Notes: generated from the sequence alone by a model not told the origin. 35,979 bases of DNA from SXOA01 sp964444865 (GCA_964444865.1 CAYUJE010000016.1:1-35979); one strand, 5' to 3'; shown: positions 16,359 to 24,952, counted from the stretch's first letter. Program-made: numbers and translations.

Positions 16359-16931
16359 ATGTTGCGACCACGTTACAAGAAAGCGTTGCTGTGGGTTTCA
16401 TTGGGATTGCTCTTGGGACTGTCCACAGGATTGGCCGTGCATATTGGCCTGGAGTCTCTTCACCCTTCGGATGCCAAATCGCTCGCTCTCGAAGAATTAA
16501 AGCTGCGAGCGGCGGCTTCGCACGGCTCGGAAACGTTTGCCATGGCGACGGGCCCTTCCGATGAAAACGCGGAAGCAGTCATGATGCTCGACTATTTAAC
16601 CGGGGACCTGACGTGCTTTGTTCTCAACCCGCGCTTGGGTAAATTCAACGCCATGTTCAAGACGAACATTTGGAAGGAATTGCCGCCCGAAAAAGGGAAG
16701 AAGGCTTCTTACGTCATGTGCACCGGTACCTGGAATACGCTTAAGGGTGGACCGGACGGGCTTCGCCCCGCTGATTGTGTGTTGTATGTGGCCGATTGCA
16801 ACACGGGTTACTTTGTCGCGTACTCTTTCCCCTGGCAAGCCGCAGCGAATACGAATGTCGGACCGCCGTTGAACGGAGCGATGGTGACATTAGATTTCGG
16901 TAAGGCGCGCGATTTGAAACTACGCAAGTAA
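16359..16931 (+). CDS. Membrane-anchored protein of unknown function
   Basis: 190 residues from ATG 16359, selected because GGAAGGA lies 8 bases ahead; an in-frame ATG at 16254 would add 35 residues without a ribosome site. An N-terminal anchor (KKALLWVSLGLLLGLSTGLAVHIGL) is followed by a domain with ATGPSDENAEAVMMLDYLTGDLTCFVLNP, a pattern seen in planctomycete proteins of unknown role. The central Asp-rich segment and the later CVLYVADCNTGYFVAYSFPW suggest a beta-rich fold. The next gene starts 22 bases later on the same strand. Confidence 0.72.
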   Translation: MLRPRYKKALLWVSLGLLLGLSTGLAVHIGLESLHPSDAKSLALEELKLRAAASHGSETFAMATGPSDENAEAVMMLDYLTGDLTCFVLNPRLGKFNAMFKTNIWKELPPEKGKKASYVMCTGTWNTLKGGPDGLRPADCVLYVADCNTGYFVAYSFPWQAAANTNVGPPLNGAMVTLDFGKARDLKLRK

Positions 16932-16953
16932 GTCACCCGCTCGTAGGGCCCGC

Positions 16954-18126
16954 ATGACCTGGCAACTGGAGAAATCGGTGATTCGCGGAGAGCTTTTTAA
17001 TCTCCGTCAGAATCACGTTCACGGGTGGCTGGAGTTGAAGGGAGCGTCGTCGCTCGTCCATTTAGGGCTCACCGGTAATTTGGAAGGTGAGCTTTTTGGA
17101 AAGCGCATTCAGTTCGAAACGGAATTGGCGGACGAAGACGACGGAAAATCCACGGGGTCCAAGGTCGGGGCGGAAACTGTTGAGCATTGCAGTTCCATCC
17201 CTGACTTTGAAGCTCTTGAAATTCAGCAAATCGGCCCGACGGGGACGATGAAATTGGTGCGGACACCTGGTCCTGTCAATAGCGGAGAATCGATCCGTCT
17301 CAATTTGCAGTGGTACAGTCAGAATGGCGAGATGCGAATCGATCTTGAGAATCCGCGTTTGAAGTTTGTCGATGCCGAGGATGCAGAGAATGGTCCTTCT
17401 CGAGTGACCGACAGTGATGGTGAATCGGTATTCCTCAAAGAGAGCGAGGAGGAGTTTCCTGAATTTCCTGACGATGCCGACGCGGACGATCCGTATGGCT
17501 TGTTTCCTCCGCAACTGGAGGAGCAACTCGAAGACGAAATCTCCAGTCCAGAAATCGCGGCTATCGATGAAGGATCGCTGGGAGAAGGCGCAGCAGAACC
17601 CGGGTTGGGGCCTGACGATCCGCTGGCTGAATATCCTTTTGAAGAGCGGACGAAACGGAGCTGGGACGAAGTTATCCCCGGCATCGACGAACAGACGAAG
17701 CGATTGTACGAATCTTGGGATGAGATTTTTGAAGGGAAGAAGGACGTTCCCCTCTGCACGATCTTTGATCCACCGCTGACAATTTATCCGGTCGATAAGC
17801 TTAGCGATGCGGAAGTCGATATGGCCTTCAAGGTCATTCTCCGCCGCCTGGCGATGCACAGTGTCGCTCTCGATATGTGTGAGCACTTTACTCCCCGTGA
17901 CGCCTATCGGCTGCTGGTCGAGGAAATTCTGCCGAAGTGCCCGATCTATCCTGGGCTTCCTCTCACGGGTTACGTGCAGCACTATTCCACCTGGGAATAC
18001 TGCCGCAAATGCGAAGACGAGTTTGAAGCCAAATGGCAGGCCGAAGAGAAAGAGCGAAAGGAGCGGCGTGCCCGAGGGGAAGAGGAGGAAGGGCCCGATA
18101 CACCGGATGACGAGATTCCGTTCTAG
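16954..18126 (+). CDS. Acidic protein of unknown function
   Basis: 390 residues with no signal peptide or membrane segment. It has an unusual shape: an N-terminal beta-rich part (about 1-125), a central highly acidic, low-complexity stretch (about 125-225, with runs such as KESEEEFPEFPDDADADD), then a helical C-terminal domain (about 240-360) holding EYCRKCEDEF, and a charged tail EEKERKERRARGEEEEG. The middle is probably disordered. No family was recognised. It probably shares a transcript with the preceding gene. Confidence 0.75.
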   Translation: MTWQLEKSVIRGELFNLRQNHVHGWLELKGASSLVHLGLTGNLEGELFGKRIQFETELADEDDGKSTGSKVGAETVEHCSSIPDFEALEIQQIGPTGTMKLVRTPGPVNSGESIRLNLQWYSQNGEMRIDLENPRLKFVDAEDAENGPSRVTDSDGESVFLKESEEEFPEFPDDADADDPYGLFPPQLEEQLEDEISSPEIAAIDEGSLGEGAAEPGLGPDDPLAEYPFEERTKRSWDEVIPGIDEQTKRLYESWDEIFEGKKDVPLCTIFDPPLTIYPVDKLSDAEVDMAFKVILRRLAMHSVALDMCEHFTPRDAYRLLVEEILPKCPIYPGLPLTGYVQHYSTWEYCRKCEDEFEAKWQAEEKERKERRARGEEEEGPDTPDDEIPF

Positions 18127-18145
18127 CGAATCGCCAGTTGTAGAG

Positions 18146-18169
18146 TAGCGGCCTCCGGTGGGACCGCTA
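18146..18169. repeat. Small stem-loop
   Basis: TAGCGG (18146-18151) pairs with CCGCTA (18164-18169), and TCC with GGA inside it, with a two-base bulge and a GGTG loop. It lies between the acidic protein stop and the zinc-ribbon/PH gene and may help end transcription. It resembles other GTAG-opening intergenic palindromes in this window. Confidence 0.45.
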
Positions 18170-18247
18170 TAATCAGGCCGCAGCGGCGAATACCACCTAG
18201 CGGCGCGTACTTCATGCGTCACCTGACGGCTCGAATATCACAATCCC

Positions 18248-18895
18248 ATGCACTGCACAGCCTGTAACACGGAATCTCCTTCTGAGTCCATTTTCTGCCC
18301 CAAGTGCGGCAAATCGCTGGCGGAGCAGGGGAGTTCATCGCCGGCCGATGACAGGACGAACGCCGTTCAAAAAATGATGGCCAAAGTGGAGTCGGTTCGC
18401 AATGCGCCCAACGATGCCGAGCATGATTTGTGGAAGGGGGGCTTCTCCCCCAAAGCCATGCTGGGCTATTGGCTCTTGGCGGGAGTGGTCACTATCGTCG
18501 CGATTGTGGCGGGATTCGTCACCATGATTCCGGTTATCTGGATTGTGGGCATTGCCCTGGCTTTCAGCTTGTGGGTCGCGTTCGCGCTGTATCTGGTGTA
18601 TCAGCGATTGGGAGTGGAATACCACCTGACGACTCAGCGACTCTTTCACCGCCAAGGGATCTTGTCCCGCGTCACCAACCGCATTGAGGTCATCGACATC
18701 GATGATGTGCAATTCTCTCAATCGTTTGTCGAGCGCTTTCTGGGTGTTGGCACTATCCGGATTCTGTCGACAGATATCTCCGATCCCAAACTCGTGATGC
18801 GCGGCATTGACGATGTCAAGAACGTGTTCGATATCATCGACAAAGTGCGCCGAGACGAACGCCGCCGCCGCGGGCTGCATATTGAGACGGTTTAG
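18248..18895 (+). CDS. Zinc-ribbon plus PH-domain membrane protein
   Basis: 215 residues. A zinc ribbon opens the protein (CTAC at 3-6 and CPKC at 17-20), followed by a polar linker, two membrane helices (about 75-97 and 99-120, LLAGVVTIVAIVAGF and IWIVGIALAFSLWVAFALYLVY), then a bacterial PH (YdbS-like, bPH2) domain: VEYHLTTQRLFHRQGILSRVTNRIEVIDIDDVQFSQSF. This arrangement is usual for bacterial PH proteins, which are thought to act at the inner membrane. The ligand is unknown. It ends in a basic tail (RRDERRRRG). Confidence 0.85.
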   Translation: MHCTACNTESPSESIFCPKCGKSLAEQGSSSPADDRTNAVQKMMAKVESVRNAPNDAEHDLWKGGFSPKAMLGYWLLAGVVTIVAIVAGFVTMIPVIWIVGIALAFSLWVAFALYLVYQRLGVEYHLTTQRLFHRQGILSRVTNRIEVIDIDDVQFSQSFVERFLGVGTIRILSTDISDPKLVMRGIDDVKNVFDIIDKVRRDERRRRGLHIETV

Positions 18896-19081
18896 AAGTA
18901 GTAAAAACTGGAAAGTACTCCGCTGGGCCGATCGCACCTTTTCGTCTCGGCTGTATGTGCCCTTGGTGTCCCTCTCCTTTTTTTGCTCTTCCCCTGCGGA
19001 CGTCACTGACCGAAATCACTTTGGGGGTAACACCTCTTGATGCCGGCCCTCCTTCCAGTTGTTCAAGGCTAAGATGACGGA

Positions 19082-19777
19082 ATGTGCGGACGCTTCACAC
19101 TGCGAACATCTCCCCAGCGGCTGCTGGAGGGATTTGGGGCTTCATTCCCGGAGTTTTCACCCCGCTATAATATCGCGCCGACACAGCTTGTATTGGCGGT
19201 TCGCACGACTCCAGAAGGGACGGGCCGACAGGTGGCGGCCCTTCGCTGGGGGCTGGTTCCTTCTTGGGCCAAGGACCTAAAAATCGGGGCGAATGCCGTC
19301 AATGCTCGGGCGGAAACAGTGGCGAAAAAGCCGATGTTTCGGGCCGCCATCAAAAAGCGGAGATGCCTGGTGCTGGCGGATGGTTATTATGAATGGCAAG
19401 CCCATGGCAAGGCGAAACAGCCTTACCATTTTCGTTATGAAGATCAGCGGCCGTTTGCCTTTGCCGGTTTGTGGGAGTCGTGGCGAGGTGCGGATGGCAA
19501 CGACGCTCCGCTGGAAACTTGCACCATTATCACGACAGCCGCCCGGGGAATTGCCGCCACCCTGCACGAGCGAATGCCCGTGATTATCCCACCCAGCGAC
19601 TACGACCGCTGGATTGCCCCCCAGCCGCTGGATGTCGCGCAATTAGAGACTCTTTTGCATCCGCCGCTGCAAGATGAGCTCATTCCGGTTCCCGTTTCCA
19701 AAGTGGTCAACAGCGTGAAGAACCAGGGTCCCGAGTGCCTGGAACCGGCTGACCCGTTATTCCCCGGCCTTGAGTAG
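19082..19777 (+). CDS. SRAP / HMCES-type abasic-site protein
   Basis: 231 residues. The SRAP family forms a covalent link with abasic sites in single-stranded DNA through Cys2, protecting replication forks. Here MCGRF gives Cys2 after the initiator Met is removed, followed by PRYNIAPTQ, the WGLVPSWAK segment, NARAETV (Asn and Glu near the active site), RCLVLADGYYEW and HERMPVI with the catalytic His. The length matches the family (YedK 222). Its 3' end overlaps the convergent esterase gene by 21 bases. Confidence 0.95.
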   Translation: MCGRFTLRTSPQRLLEGFGASFPEFSPRYNIAPTQLVLAVRTTPEGTGRQVAALRWGLVPSWAKDLKIGANAVNARAETVAKKPMFRAAIKKRRCLVLADGYYEWQAHGKAKQPYHFRYEDQRPFAFAGLWESWRGADGNDAPLETCTIITTAARGIAATLHERMPVIIPPSDYDRWIAPQPLDVAQLETLLHPPLQDELIPVPVSKVVNSVKNQGPECLEPADPLFPGLE

Positions 19778-20671
19778 CTGGTGGCTCCGCAACCAGCGCT
19801 CGCAAAGCCCGGTCCAACTGGAAGGGAGCTTCTCGTTCTGGCGAACTCCAAAATCGTGGTCGCCACTGGAATAGATGTGTAGCTCAGCAGGGATGCCGGC
19901 CCGCTGGAGAGCCATGTACATGACGACGCTGTTCAATGGGTCGCTGATTTTGTCATCCGACGAATGCACCAACAGCACCGGCGGCGTCTTGGCCGCCAAA
20001 TGAATTCCAGGCGGGACTTCGTCCTTGTCCTTCAACTTCAGATAGCCCGAGTAACAGCAGACAGCGAAGTCCGGACGGCAACTCATTTTGTCCATGTCGT
20101 CGATGGACTCGTAGAGCCGCTTCTCAAAACCGGCGGCTGTCGCCAGGGCTAAATGCCCTCCCGCAGAAAAACCAACCATCCCGATGCGTCCGGGATCGAT
20201 ACCCCACTCCTTCGCCCGACTGCGGACCAGGCTGACGGCTCGCTGGGCGTCGACTTGCGGTCCAAGCGGTGGTTCTCCTTTGATGTCACCGGGGCGGCGC
20301 GGGCAGCGATACTTGAGAATGATACCCGTCATGCCTCGGGAATTGAGCCAGGCCGCGACCTCTTCCCCTTCCAGTTCCCAAAACAAATCGTGGTACCCGC
20401 CGCCAGGGCAAATCAACATCGCCGTGCCGTTGTTCGTCTCCTTCGGCGGCGAATAAACCGCAATCGACGGCCGCGTCACATTCGTAATCAGCCGCGTTGG
20501 TCCTTGGATGATCACGGATTCATAGACGCGGCTATTCTCCTCCCCCTTGATGCCGACATCGCCAGGGACCTTTCCTGGCCAGAGTTCAATAACGGTTGGT
20601 TCCGCGAAGAGGAGTCGTGTCGACAACGCCACGACGAAAAAAATGGCACCGTGGATGAGGGGGGATTTCAT
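19757..20671 (-). CDS. Secreted alpha/beta hydrolase, acetyl-esterase type
   Basis: 304 residues from ATG 20671, chosen because a signal peptide follows (MKSPLIHGAIFFVVALSTRLLFAEP); an upstream ATG at 20728 lacks one. The fold is shown by CPGGGYHDLFWELEGEEVAAWL (oxyanion region), the nucleophile elbow GFSAGGH with Ser, the strand TPPVLLVHSSDDKISD with the acidic residue, and HIYSSGDHDFG with the catalytic His. The family includes acetyl-xylan esterase-like enzymes, so deacetylation of polysaccharide outside the cytoplasm is likely; the exact substrate is not shown. Confidence 0.85.
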   Translation of the reverse strand: MKSPLIHGAIFFVVALSTRLLFAEPTVIELWPGKVPGDVGIKGEENSRVYESVIIQGPTRLITNVTRPSIAVYSPPKETNNGTAMLICPGGGYHDLFWELEGEEVAAWLNSRGMTGIILKYRCPRRPGDIKGEPPLGPQVDAQRAVSLVRSRAKEWGIDPGRIGMVGFSAGGHLALATAAGFEKRLYESIDDMDKMSCRPDFAVCCYSGYLKLKDKDEVPPGIHLAAKTPPVLLVHSSDDKISDPLNSVVMYMALQRAGIPAELHIYSSGDHDFGVRQNEKLPSSWTGLCERWLRSHQLLKAGE

Positions 20672-20767
20672 TTCATAGTTCTCGCCAAAAAGTTGCGGCA
20701 CCAAGAAATGGCCATTGTATCCGGTCATTTGCTAAAATAATCCGAGCCAACCGAAGGGATCGGTCTC

Positions 20768-21769
20768 ATGCTTAGACGACGGCATTTCCAGATTAGCATT
20801 CGCACGCTTCTGATTCTCACGACGCTTGTCGCGATTTTTCTGGCCTATTTCATTCGCATTCGCCAGAGAGTTCACGAACAGCAGAGGGCCCTCGCTCGTA
20901 TCGCGGAGCTGGGAGGAAAGACGTCGTTCAAGCCCACATCTCGTGTTGGGCCGTGGCTTCGTAAGACCGTTGGGGAAGAGTATTTTAGGGAAGTTGCTGC
21001 CGTTGATTTGGACAAGTCGCTGGTCACCGATGCGGACCTGAAAGTGGTTGGAAGAATCAGGGGCATGAAGTCGCTCATTCTGAGTGGATTTCCGTGGGAC
21101 TCTCGACTTCATCGTCGAAAGGGCCCGCCCCACAATCCCAGCCTTCTCCCGTCACAGATCTCCAGTCGTGGAATTCGAGGACTCGGACCGCAACCAACGC
21201 TTGAGATTGCTAAATTTAGCCATGTCCCTGTCGCAGATGACGGTTTGGAGACGATTTCTTTATGGACTCGACTCCAAGTGCTTGACCTTGAAAATACGCA
21301 AGTTACTTCGATCGGCGCGCAGCACCTTGAAAAACTGGTGCACCTCAAATCGCTGAATTTGGCAGGAACCAAGATCGACGACAAAGCGGTTCCCACGCTC
21401 TGTCAGATGGCTTCTCTGCAAGAACTTGACTTATCAAATACCGCGGTCTCCGGAGAAGGCCTCTTGCGGCTGCGAACTCAATTGCCTGCTTGTAAGCTGA
21501 GCGGTAGGCTCGTGGACTTTCCCAACGGCATTAACCCAGACGCGCAAAGCATGCGCTGGAAAGAAATCACCCGGGCGATGTGGGCTCTTGGTCGACGAGG
21601 AGAACTAAAGCTTCTCGTCCTGGCCGGGACGTCTGTCACGGACTCGCATCTTGAAGATCTGGACCGCTTGCAGAACGTCGATGTGATCGACCTGCGCCGC
21701 ACAAAAGTCACCGCTGCAGGTATTGATACGCTTCAGCGGGCTTTGCCCAAGTGCAAAATGATTCGCTGA
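20768..21769 (+). CDS. Membrane-anchored leucine-rich-repeat protein
   Basis: 333 residues. An N-terminal basic segment (LRRRHFQISIRT) precedes one membrane helix (LLILTTLVAIFLAYFI) and a polar linker (RQRVHEQQRALARI). From about residue 160 it has leucine-rich repeats of the bacterial type, for example LQVLDLENTQVTSIGAQHL, then LKSLNLAGTKIDDKAV, and LQELDLSNTAVSGEGL; another block near 280-330 has LKLLVLAGTSVTDSHLEDL. The repeats probably form a binding arc outside the cytoplasm. The target is unknown. The N-terminal anchor resembles that of the protein encoded at 3792. Confidence 0.85.
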   Translation: MLRRRHFQISIRTLLILTTLVAIFLAYFIRIRQRVHEQQRALARIAELGGKTSFKPTSRVGPWLRKTVGEEYFREVAAVDLDKSLVTDADLKVVGRIRGMKSLILSGFPWDSRLHRRKGPPHNPSLLPSQISSRGIRGLGPQPTLEIAKFSHVPVADDGLETISLWTRLQVLDLENTQVTSIGAQHLEKLVHLKSLNLAGTKIDDKAVPTLCQMASLQELDLSNTAVSGEGLLRLRTQLPACKLSGRLVDFPNGINPDAQSMRWKEITRAMWALGRRGELKLLVLAGTSVTDSHLEDLDRLQNVDVIDLRRTKVTAAGIDTLQRALPKCKMIR

Positions 21770-21778
21770 CGCAACAAT

Positions 21779-22303
21779 CTATCCCGCCATTCGGCTAATC
21801 CGGCTGGAGGCAACTTCTTCCGCTTCGGCCGGGGTCGCGACGTAGCGATACTGCATCAGGTAGGCGTCTTCCGTGGTGTCTTCGTAGAAGTCGCGGAGCA
21901 GCGAGATCGCCCGAAAACCCATTTCGCGAAAAAAGAGTTGGGCACTCAGGTTGGTCTCTCGAACTTCCAGCATGATCTTGTTCCGCCGTTGGGGGGAAAG
22001 CTTGCTGACGAGCTTCCGGAGCATCTGCTCGCCGACACGCTTCCGCTGCAAGTCCTGATGAACGGCAAAATTCAAGATGTGCAGCCGGTTGCGGTGCAAC
22101 TCATAGATCATGAAGCCGATGACCTTCTCGTGATGCTCGGCCACCATGCCGATGCAATTGCGTTGCCGCAGACAGCGGACAAAGTCCTCCTCGGACCAAG
22201 GAAACTCGAAGGATTGACCTTCAATGGCGAGCACTTCGGGCATATCGCGACGAATCATCCAGCGGATATGTACCGGAACCTGAAGTCTTCCCGAGCCGAT
22301 CAT
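21779..22303 (-). CDS. rimI: RimI-type ribosomal protein acetyltransferase (GNAT)
   Basis: 174 residues from ATG 22303, which has GGAGGAA ahead. The GNAT fold is clear: MPEVLAIEGQSFEFPWSEEDF near the start is the RimI opening, LHILNFAVHQDLQRKRVGEQML is the acetyl-CoA-binding motif, and TNLSAQLFFREMGFRAISLLRDFY is the terminal block. RimI adds an acetyl group to the N-terminus of ribosomal protein S18 in E. coli; closely related proteins may acetylate other N-termini, so the target here is inferred. It converges with the leucine-rich-repeat gene, 9 bases apart. Confidence 0.88.
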   Translation of the reverse strand: MIGSGRLQVPVHIRWMIRRDMPEVLAIEGQSFEFPWSEEDFVRCLRQRNCIGMVAEHHEKVIGFMIYELHRNRLHILNFAVHQDLQRKRVGEQMLRKLVSKLSPQRRNKIMLEVRETNLSAQLFFREMGFRAISLLRDFYEDTTEDAYLMQYRYVATPAEAEEVASSRISRMAG

Positions 22304-22612
22304 AAGTCGTTCCTCCGTGAAAACCTGGCCTGCTAGCATCCTGCGGCGAGGGTCCCGAGCAACCAATGAAGTCGCTCAAGGGGGCGTAACATACCGCAGT
22401 CGCAAAAATTCGCCAAGACGAAACAAAGGGACGGATTCTCGCAGAAAGCTAATTCTAATCCGGGAAGGGTTCTTGGGGGGAGGCGTAACGGCCCCGAATA
22501 AATCAGCCATCCACTTCCCGTCCGCAACCAACTGTCAACTCGGCCGCAGAAGCGTTAGGATTCTAGTCTGGCGACTCAAGTATCCATGTCTTGACGAATA
22601 GGGTGTCCATCG
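22304..22612. other. 309-base region between divergent genes
   Basis: This separates rimI (minus) from the propeller gene (plus). It holds a candidate promoter for rimI (22388-22416) and no convincing gene. Nothing recognisable as a plus-strand promoter was seen near ATG 22613. Confidence 0.5.
22388..22416 (-). promoter_or_regulatory. Candidate rimI promoter
   Basis: Read on the minus strand: TTGGCG (22416-22411), a 17-base spacer, then TATGTT (22393-22388), each matching consensus at 4/6. It lies 85 bases ahead of ATG 22303. The support is spacing and position only. Confidence 0.3.
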
Positions 22613-23890
22613 ATGAAGACTCTTGTGACTTTGGTTCTCTGCTGTGGGCTGGTGACGCTTTCCCTCGCGTATGCACCTTTACGAGAGGTTTCGCCCACCA
22701 GCGACTGGCCTTGTTTTCGCGGGCCAACGGGCATGGGAACGAGCAATGCCAAAGGGCTGCCGGAGTCCTGGAGCCAGACCGAGAACCTCGCATGGAAAGT
22801 CCAGTTGCCGGGACCAGGGGCATCGAGCCCCGTCGTATTCGGCGACCGGATCTACATCACCTGCTACACCGGGTTCTTCGTCCCCGGTGATGAAGGGAGC
22901 AAGGAGAATCTCAAACGCCATTTGATTGCCCTCGATCGCCAGACCGGCAAAACCATCTGGAACAAAGCCATCGCCGCCAAGCTCCCTGAAGAAGACAAAA
23001 TCCGCGACCACGGCTTTGCCGCCAGCACGCCGGCCGTCGATGCCGACCGCATTTACACGTTCTTCGGCAAGACCGGCGTCATCGCCTTCGACCACAGCGG
23101 CAAGCAGCTCTGGGAAGCCGACGTCGGCTCGCAAACGCACGGCTGGGGGTCGGCTGCGTCACCGGTGCTCTGGAAGGACATGGTCTTCATCAATGCCAGC
23201 GTGGAAAGCGATTCGCTCGTTGCCCTCGACCGCAAAACGGGAAAAGAAAAGTGGCGGGCCAAGGGAATCAAAGAAGCCTGGAACACGCCGCTCGTCGTTA
23301 CCGCCGAGTCGGGGCGACAGGAACTCGTCGTCGCCACGGCGGGGAATGTCATGGCGTTTGCCCCAGATACCGGCAAGCCCCTTTGGACCTGCAAGACCGA
23401 CATCGGCTGGTATATGGTCCCCAGCGTAGTAGCCGATAAAGGCATCGTTTATTGTCTGGGCGGGCGTTCCGGTGTCGCCGGCCTGGCAGTCAAAGCGGGG
23501 GGCGAGGGAGACGTAACCGGCACCCATCGCTTGTGGACCAGCCTCAAGGGTTCCAATGTGTCGTCGCCCGTCTACCTGAATGGATATCTCTACTGGATGC
23601 ACGATTCCCGCGGCGTGGCGATGTGTGCCAAGGCTGATACCGGCGATCTCGTCTACGAGAAAACCCTCAATCGGGCCGACCAGTCCTATTCCTCCGCGCT
23701 CCTGGCAAATGGCAAGATCTACTACCTCACCCGCAGCGGCCGTACCTTTGTCATTGCCGCCAAGCCGGAGTTCGAGCAACTGGCCGCGAACGACCTCGGC
23801 GACCGCAGCGTCTTCAACGGCAGCCCAACACCCGACGGCAGCCGCATTTTGATCCGCTCGGACAAGTTTCTCTACTGTGTGGGCAAATAG
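22613..23890 (+). CDS. Secreted PQQ-like beta-propeller protein
   Basis: 425 residues with a signal peptide (LVTLVLCCGLVTLSLAYA). The mature protein begins SDWPCFRGPTGMGTSNAKGLP, an opening common in planctomycete propeller proteins. It then repeats the propeller pattern of a VV-x-GD-x-IY-type strand followed by ALDRQTGK-like or AFDHSGKQLW-like segments (for example LIALDRQTGKTIW, VIAFDHSGKQLW, LVALDRKTGKEKW, VMAFAPDTGKPLW). Such proteins may be structural or bind a quinone cofactor. No dehydrogenase catalytic set was recognised, so enzyme activity is unproven. The next gene begins 8 bases later. Confidence 0.85.
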   Translation: MKTLVTLVLCCGLVTLSLAYAPLREVSPTSDWPCFRGPTGMGTSNAKGLPESWSQTENLAWKVQLPGPGASSPVVFGDRIYITCYTGFFVPGDEGSKENLKRHLIALDRQTGKTIWNKAIAAKLPEEDKIRDHGFAASTPAVDADRIYTFFGKTGVIAFDHSGKQLWEADVGSQTHGWGSAASPVLWKDMVFINASVESDSLVALDRKTGKEKWRAKGIKEAWNTPLVVTAESGRQELVVATAGNVMAFAPDTGKPLWTCKTDIGWYMVPSVVADKGIVYCLGGRSGVAGLAVKAGGEGDVTGTHRLWTSLKGSNVSSPVYLNGYLYWMHDSRGVAMCAKADTGDLVYEKTLNRADQSYSSALLANGKIYYLTRSGRTFVIAAKPEFEQLAANDLGDRSVFNGSPTPDGSRILIRSDKFLYCVGK

Positions 23891-23897
23891 GTGCCTC

Positions 23898-24320
23898 ATG
23901 CAGCAGCTGACCGTCCTGGAAACCTGCCTCTGCGTTGATGACCTCGCGGCCGCGGAGAAATTCTACTCGCAGGTCCTCGGGCTAACTCTTCACAGCAAGC
24001 AGGAAGGTCGCCACATTTTCTTCCGCTGCGGTCGGGGGATGCTGCTCTTGTTCAATCCAGAGCAAAGCAGCTTGCCCGGCGAGATTCCGGCTCATGGAAC
24101 GCACGGTGCCGGGCACGTCGCCTTTGCCGTGCAGGAAGCGGAATTGCCCGCCTGGCGAAAGCTCCTGGAAGAGCACGGCATCCCCATCGAACGGTTTCAT
24201 ACCTGGCCCGGCGGCGGCCACTCGGTCTACTTTCGCGACCCGGCAGGGAACAGCCTGGAACTGGCGACCCCAACTATCTGGAAAGAGGCGCTCTCCGGTG
24301 CGCCAGGCACAACCGTCTGA
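23898..24320 (+). CDS. VOC / glyoxalase-fold protein
   Basis: 140 residues from ATG 23898; a GTG at 23877 overlaps the upstream gene. Two beta-alpha-beta-beta-beta units are seen: ETCLCVDDLAAAEKFYSQVLGLTL, then HVAFAVQEAELPAWRKLLEEHGIPIE and SVYFRDPAGNSLELATP. The typical metal ligands of this superfamily are partly present (His in GHVAFAV, Glu in SLELA). The family covers glyoxalases, dioxygenases and antibiotic-binding proteins, so the function cannot be fixed. It is likely co-transcribed with the propeller gene. Confidence 0.85.
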   Translation: MQQLTVLETCLCVDDLAAAEKFYSQVLGLTLHSKQEGRHIFFRCGRGMLLLFNPEQSSLPGEIPAHGTHGAGHVAFAVQEAELPAWRKLLEEHGIPIERFHTWPGGGHSVYFRDPAGNSLELATPTIWKEALSGAPGTTV

Positions 24321-24607
24321 CTGCCCGAAATTCCAGCAATGCCGGCTTGGCACTGGTCAAACAGTCAGGTCGCCGATGGCTTGACCCCACCGCTGTATCA
24401 CAGCCGGGGACGAAACGGCCGGCCGGTTCGCGCGATAAGCGACCGAGCCCCCTCTGGCAGGTGGTTTCGATTCGCGGATTCAAACACTTTTTCGGCGCGA
24501 GACTTACGGCGAATCTCCAGAACGCAACCCGTTTCGTGAACAGTTGTTCAAGTGACGCGAATCAACGTAAGTTTGATTCGCAAGGGCCAAAACTGGCCGT
24601 TTTCGAT

Positions 24608-24777
24608 TCACCAAAAACTGCCCCTCGGCTCGGCAAATGATAAGGTGTTTTCCGAAGTGTGATGCGGCACATTTGGCAACCCCATCAGCCGAATCAGCCA
24701 GCGCAGCTCCGCCAGCGACAGCTTCCCAGTGCACAACTCTCCAGCACCAGGCGGCCCAACTTTTCTACAACCGACAT
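24608..24777 (-). pseudogene. Possible broken small gene
   Basis: From ATG 24777 the frame reads MSVVEKLGRLVLESCALG and then meets a stop at 24694-24696. One base back in phase, from 24724, a second frame continues with KLSLAELRWLIRLMGLP and runs to TGA 24608-24610. Joined, the two give a plausible helical protein of about 56 residues. GGAAGGGG lies about 12 bases before the ATG and a strong promoter lies further upstream. It could be a gene broken by a one-base change, a sequencing error, or chance. No family was recognised. Confidence 0.3.
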
Positions 24778-24842
24778 GTCAAAGAGCAACCCCTTCCCTG
24801 AGCCTCGCGCGCAGGCTGAACCTGCCGCTGGCCAGCCTCCCT

Positions 24843-24870
24843 ATTGTATACACTTGTCACCTATTGTCAA
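24843..24870 (-). promoter_or_regulatory. Near-consensus promoter with direct repeats
   Basis: On the minus strand TTGACA (24870-24865) and TACAAT (24848-24843) are separated by 16 bases, matching consensus at 6/6 and 5/6. Two exact 8-base repeats ACAATAGG (24867-24860 and 24847-24840) lie 20 bases apart, about two helical turns, and overlap both promoter boxes. Such spacing could bind a regulator. It points to the broken frame at 24777. Confidence 0.5.
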
Positions 24871-24888
24871 GGGGCAAGAAAACTCTCG

Positions 24889-24909
24889 TTCCCAGACAGA
24901 GCCTGGGAA
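24889..24909. repeat. Short inverted repeat
   Basis: TTCCCAG (24889-24895) pairs with CTGGGAA (24903-24909) around a 7-base loop, in the leader region of the gene at 25032. Confidence 0.5.
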
Positions 24910-24952
24910 GACGTTGAACGATGCTGTTCTTCCCTGTGTGCTGTGGACGGAC

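Noticed and set aside
17062..18222. Minus-strand open frame of 386 codons
   Set aside because: Antisense to the acidic protein gene; the plus frame has the better start, spacing and neighbour order, and the minus frame shows no family signal.
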